Assembly (NCBI RefSeq): GCF_900086655.1
Contig: NZ_LT575476.1
Coordinates: 1,076,243 to 1,140,242, forward strand
Length of the DNA stretch: 64,000 nucleotides
Source of the DNA: Paenibacillus tuaregi
GTDB taxonomy: Bacteria > Bacillota > Bacilli > Paenibacillales > Paenibacillaceae
Direction: 5' to 3'
The stretch's first letter is position 1, and every line of letters begins with the position of its first letter. Both the position numbers and the translations under genes were made by a program. Below the pieces are notes generated by a model that worked only from the letters and a program-made list of their open reading frames with translations, had not been told where the DNA came from and did not search any database. This document shows, in pieces, positions 36,008 through 44,437 of this stretch.

Positions 36008-36913
36008 TCAGCTGATCGTCTTCTTGGCTTTGCTGGAGGTTTTCCGCTTCGGCTTAGGTGCTGCTGCTGTGTCAGCGGCTTCATCCGCCGCGGCCGTCCG
36101 TTTGGTCCGGGTTTTCTTCGCAGCAGGCCCCGGATCAGTGGCAATAGGCTTGACCGCTTCAATGCTCGCCTGCAGCGCAGCCATCAGGTCGATTACATTG
36201 CTCTCCGGTTTGGCCGGAGCCAGGCTGATTTCTTCCCCGGCGATTTTATGCTGGATCAGGTTCATCAGGGATTCGCGGTAATCATCCGTGTATTTGGATG
36301 GCTCAAACGGGGTGGAGAGCTGTTCGATCAGCACCTTGGCCATTCCAAGCTCCTTATCGTTGACACCGGCGGCTTCCGGAAGATTAGGAACCTGACTGAT
36401 CGGGCGAATCTCGTCCGGGTAGAAAATGGTTTCAATCGCGAGACACCCTTCCATAACCCGGATCGCTGCGAGGCTGCTCTTGGAACGGATGGCAATCTTG
36501 GCAATGCCGATCTTGCCAGTCTGCTTCATCGCTTCAAGAAGCAGCAGATAGGCGTTGGAGCCAGCCTGATCGGGAGAAAGATAGTAGGTTTTCTGAAAGT
36601 AAATGGGATCGATATCCTCAAGGTTGACAAAATCAAGGATGGTAATGGTTCGTTCCACCTGCGCGGAGAGCTGCTCAAGCTCCTGCTTCTCAAAGAGGAC
36701 ATACCTCCCCTTTTCATATTCGTAGCCCTTGGAAATTTCCTCCCAATCCACATCCTTCTCACATGAAGGGCATCTCCTCACATAAGAGATCGGGCTTCCA
36801 CAGGTTTTGTGAATGTATTTCATGGAAATGTCCTTGTCTTCCGTGGCGGAGAACATCTTCACGGGCACGTGAACAAGTCCGAAGCTAATTGCGCCCTTCC
36901 ATACGGTATGCAT
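36008..36913 (-). CDS. ku: Ku protein, NHEJ end-binding
   Basis: A 301-residue bacterial Ku: MHTVWKGAISFGLVHVPVKMFSATE start, HKTCGSPISYVRRCPSCEKDVDWEEISKGYEYEKGRYV core, then a Lys/Ala/Thr-rich C-terminal tail (KKTRTKRTAA ... KRKTSSKAKK) that in other species aids DNA binding and ligase recruitment. The homodimer rings DNA ends. ATG at 36913 has GGAG 9 bases upstream; the longer frame to 36964 is rejected. It heads the ku, ligase, polymerase set. A sigma-G-like -10 CATACTA lies upstream, fitting spore-specific NHEJ as in B. subtilis. Confidence 0.93.
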   Translation of the reverse strand: MHTVWKGAISFGLVHVPVKMFSATEDKDISMKYIHKTCGSPISYVRRCPSCEKDVDWEEISKGYEYEKGRYVLFEKQELEQLSAQVERTITILDFVNLEDIDPIYFQKTYYLSPDQAGSNAYLLLLEAMKQTGKIGIAKIAIRSKSSLAAIRVMEGCLAIETIFYPDEIRPISQVPNLPEAAGVNDKELGMAKVLIEQLSTPFEPSKYTDDYRESLMNLIQHKIAGEEISLAPAKPESNVIDLMAALQASIEAVKPIATDPGPAAKKTRTKRTAAADEAADTAAAPKPKRKTSSKAKKTIS

Positions 36914-36983
36914 GTTGTTCCAGCTCCTTTCAAAAAAGGTTATTAATGATCCGGTACGGTCCATAATCGTGCTGTGATACCTT

Positions 36984-37013
36984 TAGTATGGGACAAAAAA
37001 GGCTTTCTAATAA
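36984..37013 (-). promoter_or_regulatory. Sigma-G-like promoter upstream of ku
   Basis: On the minus strand: TTATTA (37013-37008; four of six to TGAATA), 17-base spacer, CATACTA (36990-36984; matches the forespore -10 consensus). It is 70 bases before the ku start. Confidence 0.45.
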
Positions 37014-37047
37014 CAGTCTTCCCCTATACAAATCATGATAGGCTTTC

Positions 37048-37076
37048 TTGCGGGGGGGACATGGTACCGATATAAT
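37048..37076 (+). promoter_or_regulatory. Sigma-A promoter of the tsaE operon
   Basis: TTGCGG (37048-37053), 17-base spacer, TATAAT (37071-37076; perfect -10). It points into tsaE-tsaB-rimI-tsaD. Confidence 0.65.
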
Positions 37077-37192
37077 GAGAACAGATGTATGGCCTGTGAA
37101 TTTGGTCATACCGTGTAAGAGAATGACCGGAATCATCATGACAGGCATGGTGCAGTGCGTGTCCCTTTTCCGGGTAAAAGGTGGTTGGTTGA

Positions 37193-37687
37193 GTGGAAGA
37201 ATTAAAACATAAAGCGGATCTCGTCTGGAATGCAAAGGATCTGGAGGATACGGGCAGACTGGCAAGTCTGCTGGCGCACAAGGCAGCGCCAGGCACTGTG
37301 ATTGCGCTGGATGGCGATTTGGGTGCGGGCAAGACGGCATTCTCCCAATTGTTTGCGAAGCAACTGGGCGTACATGAACAGGTGAATAGTCCGACATTCA
37401 CGATTATTAAGGAGTATGAGGGCAGATTGCCTTTTTATCATATGGATGTGTACCGCTTGTCGCTGGAGGAAGCGGATGAGCTTGGGCTGGAAGAGTACTT
37501 TGATGGACAGGGAGTTACACTTGTGGAGTGGGCCAGCCTGATCACCGAAATTCTGCCGCCAGAGCATCTGCATCTGTACATTGAAGTGACCGGGCTGAGC
37601 GAGAGACGGATTTATCTTAAGGCTGAAGGCAGCCCTTATTGCGAGTGGGTACAGGCCTTCAAGACAGAATGGGGAACCGGATTATGA
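37193..37687 (+). CDS. tsaE: t6A biosynthesis ATPase TsaE
   Basis: A 164-residue P-loop protein: ALDGDLGAGKTAFSQ (Walker A), VNSPTFTIIKEYEG, FYHMDVYRLSLEEADELGLEEYF and VEWASLI are diagnostic of TsaE (YdiB). It works with TsaB and TsaD to place threonylcarbamoyl on A37 of ANN-decoding tRNAs. GTG start with AAGGTGG upstream. First gene of tsaE-tsaB-rimI-tsaD; its stop overlaps the tsaB start (ATGA). In B. subtilis thiL precedes it; here it does not. Confidence 0.95.
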   Translation: MEELKHKADLVWNAKDLEDTGRLASLLAHKAAPGTVIALDGDLGAGKTAFSQLFAKQLGVHEQVNSPTFTIIKEYEGRLPFYHMDVYRLSLEEADELGLEEYFDGQGVTLVEWASLITEILPPEHLHLYIEVTGLSERRIYLKAEGSPYCEWVQAFKTEWGTGL

Positions 37688-38535
37688 GCGAAGAAGTGAG
37701 CAAATCTACGAAGTACACATTGGCTTTTGACTCGTCCACGGCTTCATTGGCTGTGGCGGTGATGAATGGGGGCGATCTGCTGGCTGAGAGGAATATTACA
37801 GCAGAGCGGAACCACTCGGTTCATCTCATTACGGCAATTGAAGAGGCGCTGGGCGAGGCCGGTGTCCGAAAGAGCGAACTGAGCGGAATAGCTGCAGGTG
37901 TGGGGCCGGGGTCCTACACGGGCATCCGGATTGCAGTGACCACGGCGAAGACGCTGGCGTGGTCGATGGCTCTGCCGGTGGCGGGCATCTCCAGCCTCGC
38001 GGCGCTGGGGCTGGGCGGCTGGGCCGAGGGCACAGATCAGCCGCCAGCAGCCTTCGCGGCCGCGGCGGGCAGCCCGGCCCGCCAAGGCACAGCAGCCGGT
38101 GAACAGGCTGCTGTTGGAAGTGCGCCAGCGGAATGGATTATTCCGCTGGTGGATGCGCGGCGCGGTCAAGTGTACACCGCGCTGTTTGAGGCAGCGCCGG
38201 GCAAGCTGCCCCGGCGCCTTGAGCCGGACGGCATCCGGCTGATGGAGCGCTGGACTGCAGCGCTTGCCGGACGCCTGGAGGCGCTCGCGCCAGAGGCGCG
38301 GCCATCCGCCGTGTGGTTCACCGGCGAGACCGAGCTGCACGCGGAAGCTGCCGAAGTACTCCGCCCCCTTCTGGGAGGGCGGCTTCAGATCCGGCCGCAT
38401 CTGCTGCAGGGGGCGTGGGCCGGTCTGCTGGGCGCGGACCGGCTCCTAAGGGGAGAATCGGACGAGGTGCATTCGCTCGTCCCGAATTACACCCAGCTTT
38501 CGGAGGCTGAGGCAAACCTGGCTCGCGGCAAATAA
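37684..38535 (+). CDS. tsaB: t6A biosynthesis scaffold TsaB
   Basis: A 283-residue inactive ASKHA-fold partner of TsaD: LAFDSSTASLAVAVMNGG, NHSVHLITAIEEAL, GVGPGSYTGIRIAVTTAKTLAW. Compared with B. subtilis YdiC it carries an Ala/Gly/Pro-rich insertion of about 40 residues (about 116-155) and a GC-rich second half, the richest stretch in this region. ATG at 37684 overlaps the tsaE stop; the earlier in-frame ATG at 37639 is inside tsaE. Confidence 0.92.
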   Translation: MSEEVSKSTKYTLAFDSSTASLAVAVMNGGDLLAERNITAERNHSVHLITAIEEALGEAGVRKSELSGIAAGVGPGSYTGIRIAVTTAKTLAWSMALPVAGISSLAALGLGGWAEGTDQPPAAFAAAAGSPARQGTAAGEQAAVGSAPAEWIIPLVDARRGQVYTALFEAAPGKLPRRLEPDGIRLMERWTAALAGRLEALAPEARPSAVWFTGETELHAEAAEVLRPLLGGRLQIRPHLLQGAWAGLLGADRLLRGESDEVHSLVPNYTQLSEAEANLARGK

Positions 38536-38547
38536 GGGGGGACGTTA

Positions 38548-39069
38548 ATGGAAGAGGCGCAGATTATGGGAGGCCTGCATGGGGCGGACGGCATCCGGTT
38601 TCGTCCGATGACGCTGGACGATATCCCCGATGTGATGGTCATCGAACATGAGTCATTTACGCTGCCTTGGACGGAGAATGCGTTCCGCAGTGAGATGACG
38701 CAGAATCATTTTGCCAAATATATCATTATGGAGAAGAATGGGGACCCGATTGGTTATGCAGGCATGTGGACCGTAGTGGACGAGGCCCATGTGACCAATA
38801 TCGCGGTGCGTACGGCATACCGGGGGCAGCACTTGGGTGAGCGGTTAATGCGGGAGATGATGCTCATGGCCGGACGGATGGGCATGACCAAGATGACCCT
38901 GGAGGCGCGTGTATCCAATACGGTGGCACAGTCCCTATACAGCAAGCTGGGATTCCGTCCGGTCGGGCTGCGCAAGGCCTATTACTCTGACAATCAGGAG
39001 GACGCACTGATTATGTGGTGTGACCTCCCTGAAGATATCGTTGCAGAAGGAAGCGAATGGAACTTATGA
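38548..39069 (+). CDS. rimI: Ribosomal-protein-alanine N-acetyltransferase RimI
   Basis: A 173-residue GNAT: FRPMTLDDIPDVMVIEHESFTLPW (substrate loop), the acetyl-CoA site in RGQHLGERLMREM, and LEARVSNTVAQSLYSKLGF. It acetylates the S18 N-terminus or related targets, and its place between tsaB and tsaD is conserved in Firmicutes. ATG with AAGGGGGG upstream. Its stop overlaps an ATG of tsaD. Confidence 0.92.
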   Translation: MEEAQIMGGLHGADGIRFRPMTLDDIPDVMVIEHESFTLPWTENAFRSEMTQNHFAKYIIMEKNGDPIGYAGMWTVVDEAHVTNIAVRTAYRGQHLGERLMREMMLMAGRMGMTKMTLEARVSNTVAQSLYSKLGFRPVGLRKAYYSDNQEDALIMWCDLPEDIVAEGSEWNL

Positions 39070-40115
39070 GCATATATGATAAACCAACGGATCAGGATGC
39101 CTATATTCTGGCCGTGGAGACCAGCTGTGACGAGACCTCGGTAGCTGTGGTCAAGAATGGGCGGGAGGTGCTCTCAAATCTGATCTTCAGTCAGATTGAG
39201 ACCCATAAGGCTTTCGGCGGGGTAGTGCCGGAAGTGGCTTCCCGGAAGCATGTGGAGAGCATTACGCAGATGCTGGAGGAAGCGGTTGTACAGTCTGGGA
39301 TAGCTCCAGCCCAGCTGTCCGCGGTTGCGGTGACACAGGGGCCTGGACTTGTGGGAGCGCTGCTTGTCGGGATCATGGCGGCCAAGAGCCTCGCATTTGC
39401 CCTGGACAAGCCGTTAATTGGCACGCATCATATTGCCGGGCATATTTATGCCAACCGGCTGGTGCAGGAGATTGAATATCCTTGTATGGCCCTCGTTGTA
39501 TCTGGTGGACATACGGAGCTTGTGCTGATGGAGAAGGAAGGGCATTTCCGGCTGATTGGCCGGACGCGGGATGATGCGGTTGGCGAGGCTTACGATAAGG
39601 TAGCCCGGGCCCTTGGGTTCCCTTACCCGGGCGGGCCTTATGTTGACCGTCTGGCCCATGAGGCTGAGCAGGCGACACTGCTTCCACGCTCCTGGCTGGA
39701 GCCGGATTCGTATGATTTCAGCTTCAGCGGGTTAAAGTCCGCTGTATTGAATGTGTTGAATCAGAGCCGGATGCGTGGGGAGGAGCCTGACCTGGCAGCC
39801 ATTGCACGCGGGTTTCAAGAGTCCGTGATCGAGGTGCTGGTCGAGAAGGCGGTTCGGGCTGTACGGGAGACGGGAGCCAAGGAACTGCTGCTCTGCGGCG
39901 GCGTGGCTGCGAACCGCGGGCTTCGCGAAGCTCTGGCACAGCGGTGTGATCAAGAGGAAATCGTCCTACGTATTCCGCCATTGAAATACTGTACGGATAA
40001 TGCGGCCATGATCGGGGCTGCCGCATATTTGAAATGGAAGAGTGGGGAGTTTGCTCCCCAGACAATGAAGGCCGAGCCTGGACTTTCTCTTGAAGCGTGG
40101 TCGGTAGAAGATTAG
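39057..40115 (+). CDS. tsaD: tRNA threonylcarbamoyltransferase TsaD
   Basis: A 352-residue Kae1/Gcp ATPase-fold enzyme: AVETSCDETSVAVV, HIAGHIYAN (metal-binding HxxxH), VSGGHTELVLM, GEAYDKVARALGFPYPGGP and LCGGVAANRGLRE. It transfers threonylcarbamoyl to A37 of tRNA. Start 39057 or ATG at 39066; the latter overlaps the rimI stop as ATGA, mirroring the tsaE-tsaB junction. Last gene of the operon, closed by a terminator. Confidence 0.95.
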   Translation: MELMSIYDKPTDQDAYILAVETSCDETSVAVVKNGREVLSNLIFSQIETHKAFGGVVPEVASRKHVESITQMLEEAVVQSGIAPAQLSAVAVTQGPGLVGALLVGIMAAKSLAFALDKPLIGTHHIAGHIYANRLVQEIEYPCMALVVSGGHTELVLMEKEGHFRLIGRTRDDAVGEAYDKVARALGFPYPGGPYVDRLAHEAEQATLLPRSWLEPDSYDFSFSGLKSAVLNVLNQSRMRGEEPDLAAIARGFQESVIEVLVEKAVRAVRETGAKELLLCGGVAANRGLREALAQRCDQEEIVLRIPPLKYCTDNAAMIGAAAYLKWKSGEFAPQTMKAEPGLSLEAWSVED

Positions 40116-40157
40116 GATTAGGATAACCCCTCTATGGAAAGAACGAGGAAAGCCACC

Positions 40158-40198
40158 AAGCTCACCTGATAAGCTGCAAGCTTTAAGGTGGGCTTTTG
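40158..40198 (+). terminator. Terminator of the tsa operon
   Basis: AAGCTCACCT (40158-40167) with AGGTGGGCTT (40186-40195), one G-U pair, an inner AAGCT hairpin, then TT. Confidence 0.75.
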
Positions 40199-40563
40199 TC
40201 TATAAGGAAGCTTCGGATTATGCTGTAATTATTCATGGTATGGGTCAAGGGGTATAGGGCTATAGAGGAGAGGACTCTTGATCAGAATTAGAACTCACCA
40301 TGCGGAGGATTGCAGGTGATGACCGGACTCACGTCCGATTTAGCCTGGTCCAGCCAGCCAGGAAGACTAAGGCTATGAGTTCTATGAAGCCTGGGATTCC
40401 AGATTAGTGGCTGCCGGTTTGTGAAGAGGTTTTAACCCGGGATTGAGCCACACAATTCATAATGTATATTAAGCTTGCACATCCTGGACCTGGCTGAAGA
40501 TCGGTTGCTCTACTGATTCTATTAGCTAAGCAGGTTACAGGATGATTATAGGAGGTGCTCGAA
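40199..40563 (+). other. Gene-free region with a possible structured RNA
   Basis: 40289-40384 can fold into a multi-stem element closed by a perfect 9-bp helix TAGAACTCA (40289-40297) / TGAGTTCTA (40376-40384). Inside are CGGAC/GTCCG (40324-40328 with 40333-40337) and CCTGG/CCAGG (40344-40348 with 40358-40362). It does not fit a riboswitch class I know. It lies about 180 bases before an SDR gene. Confidence 0.4.
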
Positions 40564-41352
40564 TTGGACTTGGGACTGGAAGGGAAATCTGTATTTGTCG
40601 CAGCAGCGAGTAAAGGTCTCGGCAAAGCCAGTGCGGAGGCTTTCGCACGTGAAGGGGCCAAGGTGACGATTGCAAGCCGGAGTGAAGAGCATCTTATCCG
40701 TGCAGCTGAGGATATCGAAGCTAGTACAGGTCAGAAGGTGGCTGTCATTCAGATGGATGCTACAAGCCAGGACGATATTGCCCGGGCTATTCGCACTACA
40801 GTGCAGACTCAAGGCGGTCTGGATGTCGTGGTTACGAACGCGGGCGGGCCTCCGGGTGGAACTTTTGCCGATATGCAGGATGAGGATTGGCAAAAGGGGT
40901 ATGAGCTTAATCTGCTAAGCGTGATCCGCATGATTGGGGAAGCTCTTCCACATCTGCGCTCCGCCGGTTCTGGAAGAATCGTCAATCTGGCATCAACCTC
41001 GATCAAACAGCCGATTGAAGGTTTGATTCTATCCAATGTGTTCCGGGCCGGGGTACAGTCGTTGACCAAGACCCTTGCCGGGGAGCTTGCGGACAGCGGC
41101 ATTTTGATCAATACGGTTGCCCCGGGGCGAATTGCCACAGACCGCATAACAGAGCTTGATTCCAAGCGGGCCGAAAGTGAGGGCAGCTCCTTGGAGGAGA
41201 TTCAATCGCGGATTGTTAAGGGGATTCCGCTGGAACGGATGGGGGAACCGGAGGAATTTGCCAGGGTAGTGGCTTTCTATGGATCTTGGGCCAATACCTA
41301 TGTCACCGGACAATCCATTCTTGTGGACGGCGGGATGGTCCGTAGCTTATAA
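40564..41352 (+). CDS. SDR-family oxidoreductase
   Basis: A 262-residue short-chain dehydrogenase: VFVAAASKGLGKASAEAFAREGA (nucleotide loop), NAGGPPGG, active-site Ser in NLASTS, and a C-terminal GEPEEFARVVAFYGSWANTYVTGQSILVDGGMVRS. The usual catalytic YxxxK is not evident; where Tyr is expected the sequence reads GLILSNVFRAGVQSLTKT, as in the 3-oxoacyl-ACP-reductase-like subgroup with altered active sites, so activity is uncertain. The start is TTG at 40564 with GGAGG 9 bases upstream; GTG at 40555 abuts the RBS. Monocistronic. Confidence 0.85.
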   Translation: MDLGLEGKSVFVAAASKGLGKASAEAFAREGAKVTIASRSEEHLIRAAEDIEASTGQKVAVIQMDATSQDDIARAIRTTVQTQGGLDVVVTNAGGPPGGTFADMQDEDWQKGYELNLLSVIRMIGEALPHLRSAGSGRIVNLASTSIKQPIEGLILSNVFRAGVQSLTKTLAGELADSGILINTVAPGRIATDRITELDSKRAESEGSSLEEIQSRIVKGIPLERMGEPEEFARVVAFYGSWANTYVTGQSILVDGGMVRSL

Positions 41353-41390
41353 CAGCAGTAGAGGCGGGAGACCGTCATTTCACAAATATG

Positions 41391-41428
41391 AACCTTTCTG
41401 CACTGGTGTGTGCGGAAAGGTTTTTTTA
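41391..41428 (+). terminator. Terminator after the SDR gene
   Basis: AACCTTTC (41391-41398) pairs with GAAAGGTT (41415-41422), with an inner CAC/GTG, then a run of T. Confidence 0.85.
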
Positions 41429-41601
41429 TAGGTCCTGATAAAATTCCCGATTACTTAATTTACCTGTATACGATACAATCTTTAATAACCAATCAGCCTG
41501 TGCTGAGCAGGCACAATGCCCTGCCAGCTGAATTGCGATCTATTGGGGGAACGGAAAAGATAAGGCGGTTAGGAACTTCTATATGAATGAGGGGAAAGAA
41601 G

Positions 41602-42258
41602 ATGTCTAAGTATACGACACCTAATCTGGAGAAGGCTGCTGTGATTACTATTGACACCCAAAATGATTTTACGCTTCCGGGGGCAGTTGCCGAGATTGCC
41701 GGAACCTATGAAGTCCTGCCCAACATGGCCAGAATTCTGGAAACCTGCAGATTGCGGAATATGCCGGTGGTGCACGTTATTCGCATCTATGAGCCGGATG
41801 GGTCCAATGCCGATCTTTGCCGCAGAGAGATTTTGCAAAATGGAAGTCAAATTGTTCATCCGGGTACGTTCGGGGCCCAGCTGGTGGATGTAATCAGTCC
41901 GGACCCTAACGTCCAACTGGACTATGAGGCCTTGTTGAATGGGCAGATTCAGCCGGTAGGACCGGAGGAGTGGGTGATGTATAAGCCAAGATGGGGCGCG
42001 TTCTACCAGACAAGTCTGGAGAAGTTTGCCCGTGAGTTGGGCGTGGATACGCTGATCTTCATCGGTTGTAATTTTCCCAACTGTCCTAGAACTAGTATTT
42101 ATGAAGCAAGTGAACGGGATTTCAAGGTGATTCTGATTGAGGACGCCATGTCTGGCGTATATGAGAAGGGAATTCAAGAGCTTGCGAACATCGGAGTGCA
42201 TACATACAAGACCGAGCAGCTCCTTTCCAAGCTTGAGACTTTGAATAAAGTGCTGTGA
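41602..42258 (+). CDS. Isochorismatase-family cysteine hydrolase
   Basis: A 218-residue hydrolase: ITIDTQNDFTLPGAV (catalytic Asp and substrate-binding region), the Lys of MYKPRWGAFYQT, and FIGCNFPNCPRTSIYEASERDF, whose first Cys is the nucleophile. This is the nicotinamidase/isochorismatase fold. The substrate could be nicotinamide, a carbamoyl amine or similar; the sequence does not decide. ATG at 41602 has GAGGGG 7 bases upstream; the frame's ATG at 41587 lies within the RBS region. Monocistronic. Confidence 0.87.
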   Translation: MSKYTTPNLEKAAVITIDTQNDFTLPGAVAEIAGTYEVLPNMARILETCRLRNMPVVHVIRIYEPDGSNADLCRREILQNGSQIVHPGTFGAQLVDVISPDPNVQLDYEALLNGQIQPVGPEEWVMYKPRWGAFYQTSLEKFARELGVDTLIFIGCNFPNCPRTSIYEASERDFKVILIEDAMSGVYEKGIQELANIGVHTYKTEQLLSKLETLNKVL

Positions 42259-42460
42259 GCAGAACCTGCTGCTATACAAGTTAACTACTGCTATACAAGT
42301 AAGATTGCTGTGTGAAACGTTCTTGCCCCGTGCCTATTGGTAATTCTCGTGTTCAACTTATATAACATAGATTTTACATTCAGGGATTATAGTTATAGGG
42401 ATGAATGATTTTCTTTTCCGTTATATGATGAATGCTTTTAGCTGCTAAGGAGGAAGCGCG

Positions 42461-43204
42461 GTGCACACTTGTATTAATATTGCCCATCGGGGCGCGGCCG
42501 GGCATTGTCCTGAGAATACGATGGCTTCATTTATCAAAGCCATTGAGCTTGGGGCGACAGGAATCGAGACGGATGTGCAGATGACCAAGGATGGTCAGCT
42601 GGTCCTGATCCACGATGAGACACTTGCCCGCACAGCCGGATCACCGGAATGGGTGAAGGATCTGACATGGGCCGAGCTGCGGGAGCGGGAGGCCGGCTCT
42701 TGGTATCATTCCGATTACCAGGGGGAGCGGATTCCTTCATTGGAGGATTTGCTGGAATTGGTAAGAGGCTATGAGCTGATGATTAACCTCGAACTGAAGA
42801 ACGGAATTGTCCAGTACCCTTCACTTGAAGCCAAGGTGATTGAAGTGGTCCGCCAATATGAGCTGGAGGAGCGGGTGATCCTGTCCAGCTTCAACCATTA
42901 TTCTTTGGTGGAATGCAAGAGATTGGCTCCTGAGATGCGTACAGGCATTCTGTACATGGAAGGGTTATACGAGCCTTGGGATTACGCCGCAAGGATCGGG
43001 GCAGATGCCCTGCATGCCTTCAAGTATGCATTGACGCCTGAACTCGTGGGAATGGCTGCCGCGAAGGGCATGCCTTATCACCCGTTTACCGTGAACGAAC
43101 AACAGGAGATGAGAGCCCTTCTGACCGCCGGAGTCTCGGGCATCATTACGGATTATCCGGACCGGCTGGCGGCTCTGCTGGCTGAGGCGGAGGATAACGG
43201 ATGA
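42461..43204 (+). CDS. Glycerophosphodiester phosphodiesterase
   Basis: A 247-residue GDPD-family enzyme: NIAHRGAAGHCPENTMASFIKAIELGATGIETDVQMTKDGQLVLIHDETLART holds the two catalytic His and metal-binding Glu/Asp residues. No signal peptide, so it is cytosolic (UgpQ type). It splits glycerophosphodiesters to glycerol-3-phosphate and an alcohol. GTG start after AAGGAGG. It overlaps the MFS gene start by ATGA, so the two are coupled and the carrier may bring in its substrate or a product. Confidence 0.92.
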   Translation: MHTCINIAHRGAAGHCPENTMASFIKAIELGATGIETDVQMTKDGQLVLIHDETLARTAGSPEWVKDLTWAELREREAGSWYHSDYQGERIPSLEDLLELVRGYELMINLELKNGIVQYPSLEAKVIEVVRQYELEERVILSSFNHYSLVECKRLAPEMRTGILYMEGLYEPWDYAARIGADALHAFKYALTPELVGMAAAKGMPYHPFTVNEQQEMRALLTAGVSGIITDYPDRLAALLAEAEDNG

Positions 43205-44391
43205 GAAAGACATGGCTGCTGGGGCTTGGCTTCTTCAGTATCAGTCTGACTTGGGCGTTGTATAATGCGTTTGTGCCCCTGTTCCTGGATGATTACTTGA
43301 ACAAGGCGGCACTGATTGGCTTTATGATGACAATTGATAACTATTTGGCGCTGTTCATTCAGCCGTGGATTGGCTACCGGAGCGATAAGACGCATACCCG
43401 GTATGGCCGGCGTATGCCTTATCTCCTGATTGGAATGCCGCTGGCGGCTGTGTTTGTTACGCTCATTCCCTGGTATAACAGCCTGGTTATGCTTGTGGTG
43501 TTTATGGTTCTGATGAATCTTTCAATGAGTCTATTCCGCTCACCGACGGTAGCCCTGATGCCGGATATCACACCAGAATCTAAGCGGACCAAGGCTAATG
43601 GAATCATTAATTTTATGGGCGGGCTCGGTTCTGTGCTGGCTTTCGGCGTAGGCTCCACATTGTATGGAATGGGTTCTTACCTTCCGTTTCTCGGGGCGGG
43701 TATGATCATGCTTCTCACGCTGGTTGTCCTGAAGCTGGTCATTCGTGAGCCTGTTGCAAGCAGCCAAGGTGCTGGGGAACAAAGCGCTGTCCGTATCAAG
43801 GATCAGCTGGATCGTACAACCGTGTTTATCCTCCTGGCGATTTTCTTCTGGTTCGTTGCTTACCAAGGAGTGGAGACACTGTTCACCCTGTATGGGACAA
43901 AGTATCTTGAAATGTCGGATAAGGACGCATCCTTCTCACTCACATTCTTCTCCCTTGCCTTTCTGATCTTTGCTCTTCCCAGCGGATGGCTTGGAGCCAA
44001 GTTTGGCAAAAAGAGTGTCATAACGGCTGGTGTATTGGGACTTTTCATTATATTTGGGTCCATACTGTTTGTTCATTCTATACTGCTGCTTCGAATTCTC
44101 CTGATTGTGGGAGGGATCTTCTGGGCCTGCATCAATATTAATTCGTATCCATGGGTGGTGGCGACCGGTAGAGAACAGAGCATCGGAACCAGAACTGGAT
44201 TGTATTATCTGGTTTCCTCGCTGGCCGCGATTATCTCGCCGCCGCTGCTTGGCTGGATGATGGATTTGTTCGGCTACCCGATGCTGTTTATAACGGCTTC
44301 CGCTGGCCTGTTGCTCGCGTTTCTTTGTCTTCTTGCCGTGCGCGGAGAACAGCCGGATACACCAAGCGGAATTCAGGCTCCATCCTTATAA
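43201..44391 (+). CDS. MFS transporter of the GPH/SLC45-like group
   Basis: A 396-residue carrier with 12 predicted membrane helices. The loop between helices 2 and 3 reads GYRSDKTHTRYGRRMPYLLIGMP, the RxGRRxPY motif of glycoside/SLC45-like sugar carriers. Later motifs include PDITPESKRTKANGIINFMGGLG. Proton- or cation-coupled sugar or glycoside uptake is inferred. The ATG overlaps the GDPD stop. The pairing hints at uptake of a glycosylated or glycerol-linked phosphodiester product. Confidence 0.87.
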   Translation: MRKTWLLGLGFFSISLTWALYNAFVPLFLDDYLNKAALIGFMMTIDNYLALFIQPWIGYRSDKTHTRYGRRMPYLLIGMPLAAVFVTLIPWYNSLVMLVVFMVLMNLSMSLFRSPTVALMPDITPESKRTKANGIINFMGGLGSVLAFGVGSTLYGMGSYLPFLGAGMIMLLTLVVLKLVIREPVASSQGAGEQSAVRIKDQLDRTTVFILLAIFFWFVAYQGVETLFTLYGTKYLEMSDKDASFSLTFFSLAFLIFALPSGWLGAKFGKKSVITAGVLGLFIIFGSILFVHSILLLRILLIVGGIFWACININSYPWVVATGREQSIGTRTGLYYLVSSLAAIISPPLLGWMMDLFGYPMLFITASAGLLLAFLCLLAVRGEQPDTPSGIQAPSL

Positions 44392-44437
44392 ATCTAACGA
44401 CCCGATCAATGTGTGAAGAAAGGAAGGGGAGACAACG

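Noticed and set aside
40289-40384. Cobalamin riboswitch
   Set aside because: Only a B12-box-like AGCCAGGAAGAC piece is seen; the other conserved elements are absent and the downstream gene is an unrelated SDR.
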